A stretch of DNA of 64,000 bases from Corythucha ciliata (taxonomy: Eukaryota > Arthropoda > Insecta > Hemiptera > Tingidae), in assembly GCA_038030265.1 (NCBI GenBank), contig CM075941.1, positions 18,724,001-18,788,000 on the forward strand, written 5' to 3'. The translations under genes were made by a program, and so were the position numbers. The notes under the pieces were generated by a model, which worked only from the letters and a program-made list of their open reading frames with translations, was not told where the DNA came from and did not search any database. The stretch's first letter is position 1; every line of letters begins with the position of its first letter. Below, piece after piece: positions 32,245 to 45,199 of the stretch.

Positions 32245-33570
32245 GCGTACGCCATGTTTGGCCATTTTTTGGTGCAGAGAGCCATTTTGTTGGGCGTGAA
32301 TTGCCATTAACACCACCTGGAGTCTCTGTAGGTCGTAAATGATCAGTTTAGCCAGCTCCAGAGTGTGAAACGTGAATTACCAGCTCGAGTGTAAAGCGCG
32401 CCTCGATGGTGTGATGGATACAACCCAGCGGGCCTGGGTTCGAATCCAGCCATTGCCCATTACACTATAAGGCTGCGGCGAGCTGTGACAGCTTCGTGTG
32501 GGCGTTCCCAGCGGTGTGCGTTCAACAAACCACGCACCGACCGAAACGCCCGCGTAGTAGGGGTATGAAGAGCACAGTTAGTAGATGGGTATTGATGTAG
32601 GAGCCCACTTGTTGCCTTGGCGTCGCCGGACTCGGCTTGGCCGGAAAAGGCGCCCCCCCAAAAAAAAATCACGAGTGTAACATTTTTAAGGCGTTAATGG
32701 CCATGTGTTGCTATTTTCAGGGCACGTGATTCATCAATTTAGACATTTTCAAGCTGTGAAGGCTCATTTTGGCGATTTTTGACGTGCTAATTTTCGTTTT
32801 GCCATTTTTAGGACAGGAATCGTCTGCTTAGACCTATTCAAAGCGCGAATCGTCAGTTTAACTATTTATAGGGCACAATTATGTACATGTAGAATCATTT
32901 TGGTCAATTTTATAGGGCATGAATAGCCAGTTTGGCCTTCTTTTACGGCGCAAATCGTCAGCAGTATGGCCATTTCTAAGACGAGAATAGTCAGCGTGAC
33001 AATTTCAGGGAATGAATCGTCAGTTTTGCCCTTGGCGTGCGAATGGTCGATTTTGCCTTTTTTGGAGCAGCAACCACCTGTTCAGGCATTTTCAGGGTGA
33101 AAATTGTCAGTTTGAACATATTATTTAGAGCGGGAATCACCAGTTCGGCTGTTTTCAGCGTGTACAAATAATCAGTTGACCTATTTTCAAGGCGTGGAAT
33201 CTTCAGTTTTGCCATTTTAGGGCGCAAATGGTCAAGTCAAGGCTCAAACGGTCAGTTTGTCTTTGGTCGATTTTACAATTCACAGGAGAGGAATCTTATG
33301 TTTGAGCTTTGCCTAGGTTACCAGCTGGGCGCGAATTAGCAGTTTAACCGTTTTGAGGACCCAAATAGTTCGTGCCATTTTTAGGGCACCGTGAAGTCAG
33401 TTTGACTATTTTAAGGGAACAAATAGTCAGTTTAGCTATTTTCAAGACGTGAATCGTCAGATTTTACCATTTTTGGGCGCAAGTAAAGTCAGCCTTATAC
33501 TTTTCATGATGGGAATAGCTAATTAGCTACTTTTTGGCAGCGAAGATGGTCAAGCGATTTTTAGTTGAGC
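32245..33570 (+). repeat. Family B array interrupted by a SINE
   Basis: Units GAATCGTCAGTTT and GCCATTTTTAGGGCG with about 29-30 bp spacing, before and after the SINE at 32395-32671. This is the second large family B array, 12 kb from the first. Confidence 0.82.
32395..32671 (+). mobile_element. tRNA-headed SINE with target-site duplication
   Basis: The head has a Pol III A-box-like TGGTGTGATGG and a perfect B-box GGTTCGAATCC (about 32450), followed by some 200 bp of unrelated GC-rich body and a tail of C-run then nine A. The 9-bp CGAGTGTAA occurs directly before (32386-32394) and after (32672-32680) the element, the mark of LINE-assisted insertion. It is inserted in a family B repeat array, which is therefore older. 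The body is not a family I can name. Confidence 0.85.
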
Positions 33571-36500
33571 GAAGCACACAATTTCTCAAGCCCCCCCTCC
33601 CACTGCATAGAGCGAAATCTGAATCCGCGCCTGGACAGTGGTATCAATACCATCGATGCCATGTTTTAGTTACCTAATGGGGCTAAATAGCGAACTTTTA
33701 TGGTCAAACAAATCGGTTTTTTTTTTCTTTTGTTTTTGTTCTTTTCTTGTTTATAGTCATTTATTTTATTTATATTTTTTATTTATTAACTATGCTGAGC
33801 ATGAAGTAGCTGGGAGGGGTTCTGACCCCCCCCCCTAACGATTCGGGCTCAAACCCGCGTTTTGGGATAATTGCGTATTGACCGAATTGGTCAACCTAAC
33901 ATGGCTGAGTATGTTCTGGACTAGTGACAACCAGCGCTTTTGTGGCCAAATTGTAGCGTCGCCCCAGTGTAGTGCGCTAAATCAGCCAGTCATTCCAGCT
34001 CAGGTCATAATCGCTTCCAATTTATTTTTTGTTCAAACCAATTCCCCTCCCACCTCCTGCTCATCCTCAACGAGCAACCAAACTACAAGCGCAACGATTT
34101 TACTGTAGATAATGTAATATCGCCAGAAAACATTCTATTTCGCGAATATTTGATCATAATATTCTTAATTTATTGATGCATTCTACGTTATTCAAGCGAG
34201 AACTGTAAACATGAACACCCACCTCCCTGGATTCACAGTCATAGGCCCGCTAGTTGTGCCCTAATCCCAGATGGATCACGGTTAATGAGGTTTGCACGGA
34301 TTCCTTGTGTCCACGACGCTTGAGAGGAGACGATTGACTGACGGGGATATAAAATGTAATTTATAATTTTCAGTTATGATTATTCTTTTATGGTTATTTT
34401 CAGAGTTAGATCTCCCCACTTAGCAAGATGAATTGGATTCATTATAAAGGTCGTTAAAATTACTTTTATTTCTTGTGTTCGAACGTTTTCCTTCGGGTTA
34501 ACCACTGAAATGAACGTGCGAAATAGAGAATGCTCTATAAGGGTCTAAGAAAAATAATGCTATAAAATCAGTTTAAACATCACGATTTAAGAGCTTTTCC
34601 ATAAACTGTAAAAGAAAAATCAATGAATATTTGAATTCTATCAAAATCGTCACCATTGGCCCAATAAAATAAAATACGAGCTCCTCGTTTTTTCCTATCT
34701 GCGAGCACCATCATTTTTTGGGCACTTGAACTTTCACTCAAAAGTGAGGACAACAAATTCTTGACTCATAAATTAAGATTTCGATCGCCTTGAAAAGAAA
34801 CGGATTATCTCAACCGGTAAATCGACTCTGTAATACAATGAACGATTACAGATGGATGGGTGGGGAGGGAGCGAGAGGGGCAGTTTGGGTTCTCGTGGAT
34901 TTGATAAAGGTCGCCCCTTCCTCTCATTTCCCTGGCTAACTTCCGCAGTGTTAAAAAAAAAAGAGAAAAAAAAGATGACTTTCACTCACTCAGAGAGCAT
35001 TGGACCTGATTTCACTCGAATATGATGCTCATCTTCTTGGAAGGAACACTACGGATTTGATAAATATAAAATTAAAGGTCAGGAACAAGTAAAAATAAAC
35101 GTTCGGAAACTTTCTAAACTGTGACATTCAAGTGGGGGAGGAGTAAGGAATTGAAAAATTAGACATTAAAGAAATGTAACTGGAGGCACTTAATCGCTAG
35201 GATAAGAAGAATAATATAAAAAAAAAACTAAAATGCAAGCGTCACGATTCATCTAGAGTTTCGCAATGAACTGTCTAAATCTTCAACTCGAAAACAGATC
35301 CTTTTTTTTTCTTCTTCCTTCACAGTCTTCTGCAATTTGAAGAAGAGGGAAAGGGGTTGCATAACTAACGTACGATGGCAATCACTTTACTTAACGGTTC
35401 TAATTTTTCTTCTCCACTTTTTTAAAACGATTATTTGCATAACTTTAAAACTATTCAATCCTTCGTGTTAAAAGCACCGATTCGTCAGATACATTAGCCA
35501 TAGGAGGAAAGGTGAAAGATGTTTGTCGGTCCGTTCTATAACTCGTACTTCGCACAGATTGGGGGAACTCTGTTAATATTTAAATGAGAACTTCCAGTTT
35601 TGTAACAAACTTTCTGATTGAAACAAAGTTTTATCTCTGGGGGGGGGGGGGTGCTCGACAGTGGTCTATTATTATTACGACCGAACAAAAAAAAAAGTTG
35701 GTTCTAGAGGAAAACCCGGAATACTAAAATTGAAATAGGTTTTGCAGCTTTCGGTCAATTGGTGCGACTTCTAATACTCGTTCAAGGCTCAATCGAAATA
35801 ATTCACAGTTTGAAGAAAAAAAAAAGATTTATTCGTGTACGGTATTTTAATGTATGAATCGTTGTGGCTTAGTGTTTTTTAGTCGACGAAGTAATGACTG
35901 TTGTCATGTCAGAATGATTGACGGGCTTTGTATAATCAAAAGTGCTTGAAAAGCTATGAAATCTTTGCAGCATTCCAACGTGGACCTTTTTCCACCAACT
36001 TCCCTTCTACAACTCCAAGGCAATTCAGTAATCGAATACGAGAGATTGTTGAACGACACCCAACTCTCCACTATTATATACTGTTACTATAGCATCAACC
36101 TTTGACTGTATGCCATATAGGTTGAGGATCCTGAGTTCCTGATCAAACTTGCAGTTAAAAAAACAGCGTAAGGAGGCAGTGGCTGAGGGAGGGGGGTGTA
36201 TCACTCTGGGGTTCCCGTTCAAATTTGCGGCCCCGGAAAGATTAAAGATGGAAAAATGGAGATTTTAAGGTTCTATGTTCATTAGGAACGTGAAAATGAG
36301 ACTTGGTCCCCGGTGGACCGGTGATTTCGCTCCTTATAGCAACCAGGAGGTTGCTATTGAATTCGATTCAGCCTAAGAATCTGACTTTTGGAGATAATCA
36401 GCCCCCAGTGCATCCCAACTAGGGGAACAAAAAGAATAGGGAACAGAGGCGGCGAAAGTCAGCCGGCATTGGGGGAGCTTCAGAGCAGTTAGCATTTACC

Positions 36501-36780
36501 CGCCCCCTCACGAAAATACCATTGTTCGATTCAATTATGCCTACAAATTGAATTTGTGAGGCCAAAATTCCAAATCCTTCACCAAATTTACCTCCTCTTC
36601 ATGAAATTTTATTGTTTCTAGGTTAATTTTCCTGGGTAATTTGAGGCCTAACGATACAGTTTTATTAAATAAACGACATGTTATAAGCTAAATCAGTTAC
36701 ATGGGCTATAAAAAGGCGTATTTACACTATTCAAAGCAGAAAGTTGAAGGGGAAGAGCAATAGTATGCCATTGAACCAAA
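33571..36780. other. Repeat-poor region, no gene recognised
   Basis: 33590-33850 has C/G-rich patches of the kind found at ends of dispersed elements, and a G-run is at 35640-35651. Open frames are short and without recognisable domains. It may be intergenic or a 5' intron of HR4. Confidence 0.4.
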
Positions 36781-37935
36781 ATGCCCATTGAGCACATTAA
36801 AATATAATTTTCGTGGGGTTAGCCCTTTCAAAGCCCAAACTTCGTGGATTGGGATCCCAAAGAACCAAATTTATCGGGTTTCAATCACCCAAAAAGGCCA
36901 ACCAGAAGGACGAAACAGTTGCTTCCAGAGTCACATTCTTCTTCTTTATGGTCTTGACTGGAATTATCTTGGTTAGATGGCTAGACTTTGTTAGGATTTG
37001 GTATTGGCATCAAGACAACACCTCAACACCTTGGGGATGTTGTTAACGACACCGGCAGTCGATAAGAAGGAAGGATTATTCAATATGTGAGCTTTTTTTA
37101 GTTTATTTTTTGAATTAAGTGTTGAATTTGTTTTCCATCATTGTCATGTAATGTCGCTAGCTGTAACAGAGGGTAGCAATAGTGTTTTGTCGAGGGTGGA
37201 CGTGGAAAAGTGTCCCTAAACTCAGGTGTTACCGCGACCCACGACGACTTTTTCGTAACCACTGTGGATTGAGTGCCGGTACTGACACATTCGCGAAAAT
37301 TTCGTGACGTAGATGGCTCAGGGCAAGGGAAACTCGTGATCTGGGGGCCCGTACCAACAAACGATGACCTCGGAGATACGATGAACAGAACTGAAGCCTA
37401 ACGGGGCCTGGCCTCCTCATACGGTGACATCCTAATCTTAAGAAAAAAAGAAAATAATGACTTTGCAAGCGAGTTCACGCAGTGAGTTGCTTATTTTTTA
37501 TGTCTATCCATAGTTGGATTGACTTTTTTTCTCGAATTATTAGGATGAATGCCAAGAGATTGCGGTTCTCCAATTGCTATTATTTTCGTCCTTATGTAGC
37601 ACTGAGACTTCTTCAGTCATAGCTGACAGATCGGGACACCTATCGTATCCAAATAAATTCATTATTGTTTGGAAGTTTGTTCTTACAAATCATTAACATA
37701 CAAAACGATCTCGACATGTAGAAAACGACTGTTGAAAGCAACACTGCATTCGACTGTCGCTATCAACTGTCGTTTTGACTTTTGCTAACTTTACAGAACA
37801 GGCCCCCAGAAGTGTCTATTTAGAGTTTGAACCTCGTGTATGCGTTGAATCTCGTGTTCGTTCAGAGGTCAAACAGACGATGTGGAAAACTAGCTAGTTT
37901 TCGGAGGTTAACGATCCAGTAAAATTTCTAGCCAG
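36781..37935. other. Unclassified sequence
   Basis: 36781-36920 resembles family G wording (CCAAA...TTTCAATCACC). The rest shows no recognised gene. A minus-strand frame at 37229-37468 is arginine-rich without support. Confidence 0.35.
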
Positions 37936-38200
37936 CAGTGGCGGATCTAAGGGAGGTGTTATATAGGGCATGGCCCCTCCCGTGGAGTCAAGGTCACTTT
38001 CGCAAAAAAATCATCAAAACCTCCTTTAAAATCCCATCGAGGAGAGGTGATCAACTCTAGGGTCGTTTTCTCAGAGCCCGAGGGTCAGAGGTTCACCATA
38101 TTCAAGTCCAAATATACGCGAAATGCCGCATCAAGGGCAACAAATTTGTTAAACGCTACATTTATGTAGCTACTCTTCAGTGTAAACGCACCTTTAGTTT
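37936..38200 (+). repeat. Dispersed repeat copy 1 with family H units
   Basis: CAGTGGCGGATCTAAGG, a G-rich then CCCCTCC patch, TCATCAAAA, TTTTCTCAGAG and GAGGGTCAGAGGTTC occur in the same order at 48775-48924. Family H units (CGCGAAATGCCGCATCAAGG) follow in both places. It lies just upstream of the reverse-transcriptase fragment. Confidence 0.75.
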
Positions 38201-38280
38201 TGTAGCTAAATTGTCGTGAAATCACTAATTTATCAGGGGGTGTAGAGTCCAGTCTAGCCGGTCCCGATAGTGTCAAAAGA

Positions 38281-39019
38281 TTGATGAATATCCACAAAAT
38301 TACGTCATTCGGCGCTAAAGTAGCTATTTACAGGCGCATTGAATCCTTTCTGGGGAGTGCCTCATTCTTCAGTGATTATCAATTTGGGTTCAGAAAAGGA
38401 AAATCAGCCGTGCAGTGCGTCATGTCACTGCTGGAAGAAGCCTACGAGTCACTTGAGAAAAAGGAAGTCACCGGAGTCGCCTTCTGTGATTTGTCAAAAA
38501 CTTTTAACATGTTAAGTCACAGTGTCCTGCTTCAGAAGTTGGCCGGCTGTGGCATAAGAGGTATTCCATTGGAGTTAATGAAGTCATATCTCGCTGGCAG
38601 AAGTCAAATCATGAAGGTGGACCATAATAGGTCTAAACCTATTCAAAGTGTCCACGGCGTGCCTCAGGGGTCAGTCTTGGGGCCACTTTTATTCCTGATA
38701 TACGTCAATGACGTACCTAGACCCCCGCGTGCGACGATCCACCAGTTTGCAGATGATACCGCAGTGGCAGTTGCAGGCCCTCCGACTCACATCATAAATG
38801 CTCTAGAAGGTGATCTACGACTGGTTTGATTACAATCTCTTGTGCGCAAACGCTCTGAATGAGCAGATACTTATATTTAGAAGCATCCCTCGGGAACGGA
38901 AGACCGCGAAGTATCTCGGTTTCACGCTGGATGAGAGACTGTGTTGGTCGGAACACGTGGAGGAAGTGTGTAGGAAGCTAGGCGGGGCAAAAAAAAAAAA
39001 AAAACCGAGCGAATACTAA
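38281..39019 (+). pseudogene. Decayed non-LTR retrotransposon reverse transcriptase
   Basis: From 38281 to 38829 one frame shows reverse-transcriptase motifs in order: YRRIESFL, QFGFRKGKSAVQ, a motif A region (AFCDLSKTFNMLSH), a motif B region (VPQGSVLGPLLFLIYVNDV) and a motif C region (FADDTAVAV). This pattern is typical of LINE (CR1/Jockey-like) elements. The frame breaks near 38825 and continues in another frame (38810-39019) with KYLGFTLDERLCWSEHVEEV, the downstream thumb-side motif. A 15-base A-run near 38989-39003 gives a second disruption. The N-terminal fingers, endonuclease and 3' end are not recognisable. It is an inactive fragment, plus strand, far from the HR4 coding exons. Confidence 0.9.
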
Positions 39020-39400
39020 ATAGAAAATCCCTCACCAACCTGAGTGACGTGAAGAGCATTTTCGAACAGTATCTCAAAAGGAATAGAGACAAAGCCCCGA
39101 ACCAAGCAGGTCATTTGAAAGCTTAATAACTGTAGACGTTTTTCCTGAAGTACTACTCTTCCTCCGAGAGCTGTCAGTGAAATGACAGCTGGCTGAATGA
39201 CTAGTAAGAATAGAGAAATTCAAGAAAGCGGTTTTTCAGCCGAGCGTTAAGGGTGCCCAAATTTTACGAACTACCCCAACTTTACAATCATCTTAAAGGC
39301 AATTTTGTGCTCTTTCCAACGGTCTCCTTATGTCACCATATGTCGGACGATTAGCCGCAGTAACATCTTGGAGCCATCTTGTATCCGCGAAGTTGGAATT
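39020..39400. other. Possible 3' remains of the retrotransposon, then unclassified
   Basis: Sequence after the broken reverse transcriptase has no recognisable domain in any frame. It may be the decayed 3' part of the element. Confidence 0.35.
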
Positions 39401-40290
39401 CCCCTGGATGAACATCCGCAAATTCGCTAGTTTCTGGCCTTAAGTTCGCAAAATTGCAACTTACTGGTCTTTATTTTCGTAAATTTGCAATTTCGCGGAA
39501 TTGCAAAGTTGCTGATTTCTCCTTTTCATACATCCATCAATCAATTTTTTAAGTGACCGCAGAGCCCGGGTTAACTGGCTCAACAGCACCCTAAGCCTGG
39601 CAAATATTGCCACCAAATTACATCACTCTGAGCTGAAAATCAGCGAAATCGAAAGTTTAGGGTATAAAATATTCGCGAAATTGCTTGTTTCTTGTGTTTA
39701 TTTTTGCGAAATTACAAGCGTCGGGCCTAAGTGTTGACGAAATTGCTAGTTTATGGCCTTCTCTGTAACGACCACGGAACCCAGTCTACAGCCGTGGCCA
39801 TGACAGCTCCCAGAGTCTGACAAATAGCCGCCAAACTTTGCAACATTTAGGAGCTAAATATCTGCGAAATTGCCAGTTTCTGGGCTTTTTGGGCGCGTGG
39901 ACCCTGGGTAAGCTGTCTCCCTAGGGCACTCAGCACCTTGGTGAATAGCTGCAAACTTATATAATTCTGAACGAAATCAATGAATTCGCAATTTTCGGGC
40001 TTAAAAATATCCGGTGAATTTATCCTGGCTGATTATCCACACGATTACAAGTAATTGTGTCATAATTCCTGTAAAAATGCTAGTTTTTGGCCTTTAATTC
40101 CAGCGAAATTTCAAGTTTTGAGGCCTTTTTTTTTTAGTGGCCGCGCACCTCGTTCCAGACGGGCCAAAGATCGCCCAAAGCTTGATGAATAGCCACAAAA
40201 ATACAGCATTCTGAGCTAAACATAAATGAATTTGCAATTTTCGGGAATACATATCCGCTAAATTGCAATTTTTTGTGGGATCGATAGTCC
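39401..40290 (+). repeat. Family D array with a higher-order module
   Basis: Short units GCGAAATTGCAAGTTTCTGG recur, and between them a module of about 110 bp (GTGACCGCGGAACCC..., then AGCCTGGCAAATAGCCGCC, ATTCTGAGCTAAA) appears near 39552, 39768, 39892 and 40137. The copy at 40137-40260 closely matches 53437-53545, sharing GATCGCCCAAAGCTTGATGA. Confidence 0.8.
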
Positions 40291-40369
40291 CTAAAGGCCC
40301 CCCCCAACAAGCCCAGGGTCTTTCCTTTCAAGCGGATAAATTTAGTCACGGTATAGCTATACAGAAAAC

Positions 40370-41030
40370 GGTAATTAGCGGTTAAAATTAAGAACATGCG
40401 TTAAAACACGGGTGAAATCGAGAAAAATCCGAGAAATAGTGCTCATTCGCAGTCGCGGCTGATGATAAAAAACAAAATTCAAGGCTAAAATTAAGATGAA
40501 CTCTTTGAATTGGTAGAAATTGAGAAAAAGCGCTAATTCAGACTAAAGTTGAGGATAAGCGTCAATTTGCAGGTAAAAGTGCGTGATGAAAAGCGCTCAT
40601 TCGCGACTGAAATGGATAAAAATCGCTCATTAACAACTAAAATTTGAGGCTAAAATCAAGATAACGCCAATTCACAGCTAAAATTAAAAGTGCGCTAATT
40701 CACGGCTAAAGTTGGTTTCTGTGTAAGGTTGAGGACAACCTTCGGAACCTTGTCACTAAAATTAAGACACAGCCCTAATTCATGGCTAGAAATGAAAAAA
40801 AAAAAAAAATCAAATTCACGGATAAAAATGGAGAAAAAGCACTCATTGGTGCCTGACGTTGCCCAAAAAAACGCTGACACACGGGTAAAATGGAGAAAAA
40901 CACATATTCACGGTCAAAATTGTGAAAATTGCCAATTCACAGCTGAAATTGAGAAATGCCAATTCACTGTTGTGGCGATCTCGATGGAGTGAAAATGTTG
41001 GTAATTCCCAGGAAAGTGCTAAAATTGTGA
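40370..41030 (-). repeat. Family A array, reverse orientation
   Basis: Units of GCTAAAATTGAGAAAAA with CGCTAATTC, moderately diverged, with a 13-base A-run near 40797. Sits between families D and E. Confidence 0.8.
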
Positions 41031-41034
41031 GGGG

Positions 41035-41640
41035 AGACGACGATTCCTTTCGAGGGTTCACTAAAAAATTAATTTTTTTGCTCTGACAAACAAAATTCGT
41101 GGGGCGGCTTTAATTCAGAGATCTATTTTACTGATTTGTTCGTAATAAAAAACCATTTTTGCAGGTTTGACTCGCTAAAAATCGATTTCTCAGGTTTTTA
41201 AAAATACAATTTCGCCTGTTTTGTTGCAAGCAATCAATTTCGCTGGGTGGACAATTTCTAGGAGACCAATTGCGCTGACTTTGCGCACTACGAAAACCTA
41301 TTTTTGTCTGGCTCACTAAAAAAGAAAACATTTTAGGGGGTATGGCTCACTAAAAAACCACTTTTGCGGGTTTTAGTCTCTTAAGAACCATTTTGGCGGG
41401 TCTAGCTATTTTTTTAAATCGCTGATTTTCGTGGCTGGAAAAACAGTGTTGCCTCATTGAAAAACGAATTTCGTGGATTCGACACACCATACGCCAATTT
41501 TTCTCGCTAAAAATTAATTTTCACGAGCTCACTGGACACTGAATTTTGTAGGTTTTGGCTCTCTGCAAAGCTCAATTCTGCGGAGTTTCCTCTTTCCAAA
41601 ATCGTTACAATTACGTGGATTTTGTTTACTTTACTGTACC
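41035..41640 (+). repeat. Family E degenerate repeat array
   Basis: Units of about 30 bp containing GGCTCACTAAAAAACCA and TTTTGCGGGTTT. Sequence unrelated to the adjacent families; a single array in the window. Confidence 0.7.
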
Positions 41641-43640
41641 GTGATGGGTGGGGAGGGGTGGGTTTATATATTTTTTAAACGTGTTTAGCCTCCTGCGACC
41701 TGGCAGACCTATTGGTGGCAGCTTCTTCAGTCCCTGCCCCTTTCGAGAGAGAAAACGCTAGTTCGCGGTTACAATTGAGAAAAATGTCTTGGGGCATTTT
41801 TTTGGCTAAATGATGTTAGGAAGCGCCAATATTCGTGCGTCCAAAATGCGAAAAGCGCTCATTTGTGGCTCAAATTGGGGAAATGCACCTCAATATTTTT
41901 TGTGATTATCTCTGAACAAAAAAAACAACTACAGCTTAAGTACTATTTCGCTATTAGATCATACCACGCCATTTTTCTTTCCATCTCATTCTACGAAACC
42001 CATAGGAAGATAAAAGAAAGACTTGAGACGTAATATATGGGTAAATAGCATAGACATTTCATATCGTCTAGAGCTGTCTACCTTCCTCTTCCTAGACCTT
42101 CAACATTATTTTACGATTTTCTCCCGCTTTACCCGTCCCTGTCTTATAGCGTTGGGAGGAGGAGTGTAATACATTGCATTTTAAAATACCTTATAGGATT
42201 AACGCGTATTATGTGTGCCCGAGGATGGGCATTCCTTTGCTGAGTCCTCGTAGCACAGGACGCGCAGGTTTTCCTCTTGTTTTATAAATGCCCAAAGCGA
42301 AAATAATAATTAAGAGTTTTTTTCTATCATAGAAAACATTTTTTTATTGCCTAAATAACCTTGCACGGGAGGTAAAAACAGCTCTCCAGTTAAAAAAGAA
42401 CGTAGTTAAAACGATTACAAGAGTGATTGGAATCCTGACTTTGTGACCTCCAAAAGGCGAGGCCTATATTCTTCCAACTGTAAACATCTTTATGAGAGGG
42501 CCATACTCGGAAAAAAACCCTTTGATATCCAATTGCTTCAACAGCTTATTTAAATGACCTGCTCTGTTTAAAAATATGCGTTTATTTATAGGCTCATGTC
42601 AGTGTCACGCGTTAATTTCTGGCATGATGAACTGGAAATGAATGGGACAAGAAGGTAATGGGAGGGGAGAGCGTACTCGATGCACAGGATTGGTTGTGGT
42701 GTGGACCGTTTCATTTCAACAATGAAAGAAGAAAAAAAAGGTCGGGAAATTTCAAAACTCCAGAACTTGTTTTTATTCTTTTTACTTGCACCGGTGCAAG
42801 TTTCGAGTCAAGGACAGCGAGTCCTTCAGGAGCGTATATCTTTGTCTGCAAGCGGAATGCCCTCCTCCGCCGCCACCTCCTCCTTTATAACTGCGGAACT
42901 CTACCACTGACTGTATTCCCGTGGGTTCCTTGTAACTTCTGTAAAAGAATAATTTACTGATTTCGCCTTCCCCTTCACGTTCCCACTCAAAGACTATTGG
43001 GGTAGCGACAGAAAAAAAAAAAAAAAATCAAGGAAGTTTACATCAATCGCTTAATAAAAATCCCAGTCAAACTAACACGCACAAACCCCCTTCTGTGCTC
43101 GATAATCTTTTCCACGCCTAGTCTTTTAAAAATAACGAACAATAAAAATATGATAGAGTTTCAAATCCTTCCGGATGTTTATTTTTTTATTGCGTTGTTT
43201 ACCCTCACTGCGACCTGTGTCAAGAGTGAAACGCCACAAAATATTTTCTTGTTAATGACGCTCCTGAAATTCCACGAAATTCCTCCCACACTGGAACTCC
43301 TTAGCAACGCGGTAGAGAGTAGCTGTTGGCGAAATACTTGAATTCGAGTCTAGGAACTCACTAGTTACGAAAGCGTTCCACAGGTGACTTCGAAAAAGCT
43401 TGGAAGCCTATAGGATTGACGACCAGAACGCCTCTTCTGCTCTGAAACGCTTCTTTTCGATCGTATATGTGTATAAACCGTGTATCACCCCCACTCCTTT
43501 TGGACAGGACCGGAGTTCAGTCAAAAAATGGTTCTTGAAACTGACTATTTTTCAAATTAGATACTCATTTCAGTAGATATGACCTGACACAGCCGACACA
43601 GGGTTATGTGCAAGTCACCCCTCCTGAAAATGAAAAAAGT
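41641..43640. other. Mostly repeat-free, no gene recognised
   Basis: 41745-41900 has a few reverse family A units. The remainder looks unique; the open frames at 42658-42960 and 43150-43341 lack recognisable domains. Confidence 0.4.
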
Positions 43641-43649
43641 GCTAACGCC

Positions 43650-44600
43650 CAGTCTCTGCAAGTCCATACGCGGCTAAAATTGACAAAAAAACCCTCATTT
43701 GACTATAAAATTACGAAAAATATACCAATTCGTGGTATCAGAAGGCAACGTCATGGCTAAAATGGAGAAAATATGCCGCCATCAGGCGGTAAAAATTTAG
43801 CAGCCGAGCTAAAGGAGCTGTTCTTTGGAGCAGTTACAAGGCTGAAAGATAAGAAGAAACCCTACTATTCAGGGTTAAAATGCGAAAACGCGCTCATTTA
43901 GGGCTAAAATTGAGAAAATGCGCTATTATAATTCAGGCGTAAAAAAAAAAAATCCAGACAGAAATTGAGGGAAAATCACCAATCTGACTGAAATTAGAAG
44001 AAACATACTAATTCGTATAAATAAATGTGAGAAACCCCGATAGTTCGCAGCAAGCAATTGGTAATCCACGGCTGAAATAGAGAAAAACGCATATTTCCCG
44101 CTGAAATTGAGATAAAAGCTCAATAGCAACATTGTGATCGATTCGCAAGAAAATTGCACGAAGAATTCGAAAAAAATAATTTAAAAATTCTGGAATCACT
44201 TATTATTTTGAAGTTATAACTGAAAACGACATTTCGGCACAGAGAGAACATGTCTGAGAAATGATTGATTTTAAAAAAAAAAAAAAAGGCTAGATTTGTG
44301 TTTCTCACACTAATCGTCGGGATTTCATTGTCAAAAATTGAGAAAAAGCTCCAAAATCGCAGATAAAGTGGAAAAAAACAGTCATTTGCGTTTAAAATAA
44401 CGAAACACGCTAATTCATGGGAAAAATAGTGAATCACCAATATCACCTATGGTTTTGAGAAAAACCGCGCCTAAAATTACGAAAACACGAATTCTCGGCT
44501 TATTCAAAACGTAAGTTCGTGGCTAAATGGCTAAAAATAGTAAAAGCGCCAATTCGCGGGGCAAACTAAGAAAAACTCTATTATACTGTGGTTAACTTAG
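43650..44600 (-). repeat. Family A array, reverse orientation
   Basis: Reverse units, strongly diverged, with a long-unit copy near 43735 (GAAGGCAACGTCATGGCTAA). Ends at the direct duplication beginning about 44578. Confidence 0.75.
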
Positions 44601-45163
44601 TATTGTTGAAGTTCAACAGGTCTCGGTCTTTCGCTAATATCAAATTGTTGCGCTCGATGAGGGTGGGGGGGGGGCGAGGATGGGTGGCCCGCCTGAGTTC
44701 CTACAACCAGGTTTATTGCCCACGACCAAAAAAGGTTGGACGTGGTGGAGGTTTGGTGCAGGGGCGTAGCCAGCCCTTGGTCTAGGGGGTGGGCAGAAGA
44801 TGTCAGATGGAGTAGAGACCCCAGCAAGAGAACTGGTAGTTCGTCTACTCAGATACAGGAGCTTTAAATCATCAAATTGTTCCCCATAAACTGAATTTTC
44901 ACCAAAAAAATGAATCCAGAATCCGTCAAAACTATGATATTTCATATGGGAAACCAACGTTGTGGAAACGCTATTATACACTATGGTTAACTTATGTTGT
45001 TGAAGTTATTGATCAGGCCCCAAGTGCGTTTTATTCAGAGCGTCACGGCCTTTTGCTAAGATCAAAGTGTTGTGATCGATTGGGGGGGGGGGGCGCGTGA
45101 ATGGGTGGCCAGCTTGAGTTTTTACAACTAGGTTTATGGCTCTCGACCAAAAGAGGTTGGCCG
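44578..45163. repeat. Two diverged direct copies, about 170-190 bp each
   Basis: 44578-44742 and 44970-45163 share, in order, CTATTATAC, GGTTAACTTA, TTGTTGAAGTT, a G-run with GCG, GGGTGGCC, ACAAC.AGGTTTA and CGACCAAAA.AGGTTGG. They are direct repeats about 390-415 bp apart, possibly remnants of terminal repeats or a local duplication. Confidence 0.7.
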
Positions 45164-45199
45164 GCCCTGGCCTAGAGGAACATGGAAGTAAAACGCAAA

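Noticed and set aside
32395..32470. Functional tRNA gene
   Set aside because: A- and B-boxes are present but no closing acceptor stem, and the element continues into a SINE body with tail and target duplications.
37229..37468. Arginine-rich minus-strand frame
   Set aside because: No domain, no splice context; likely chance.
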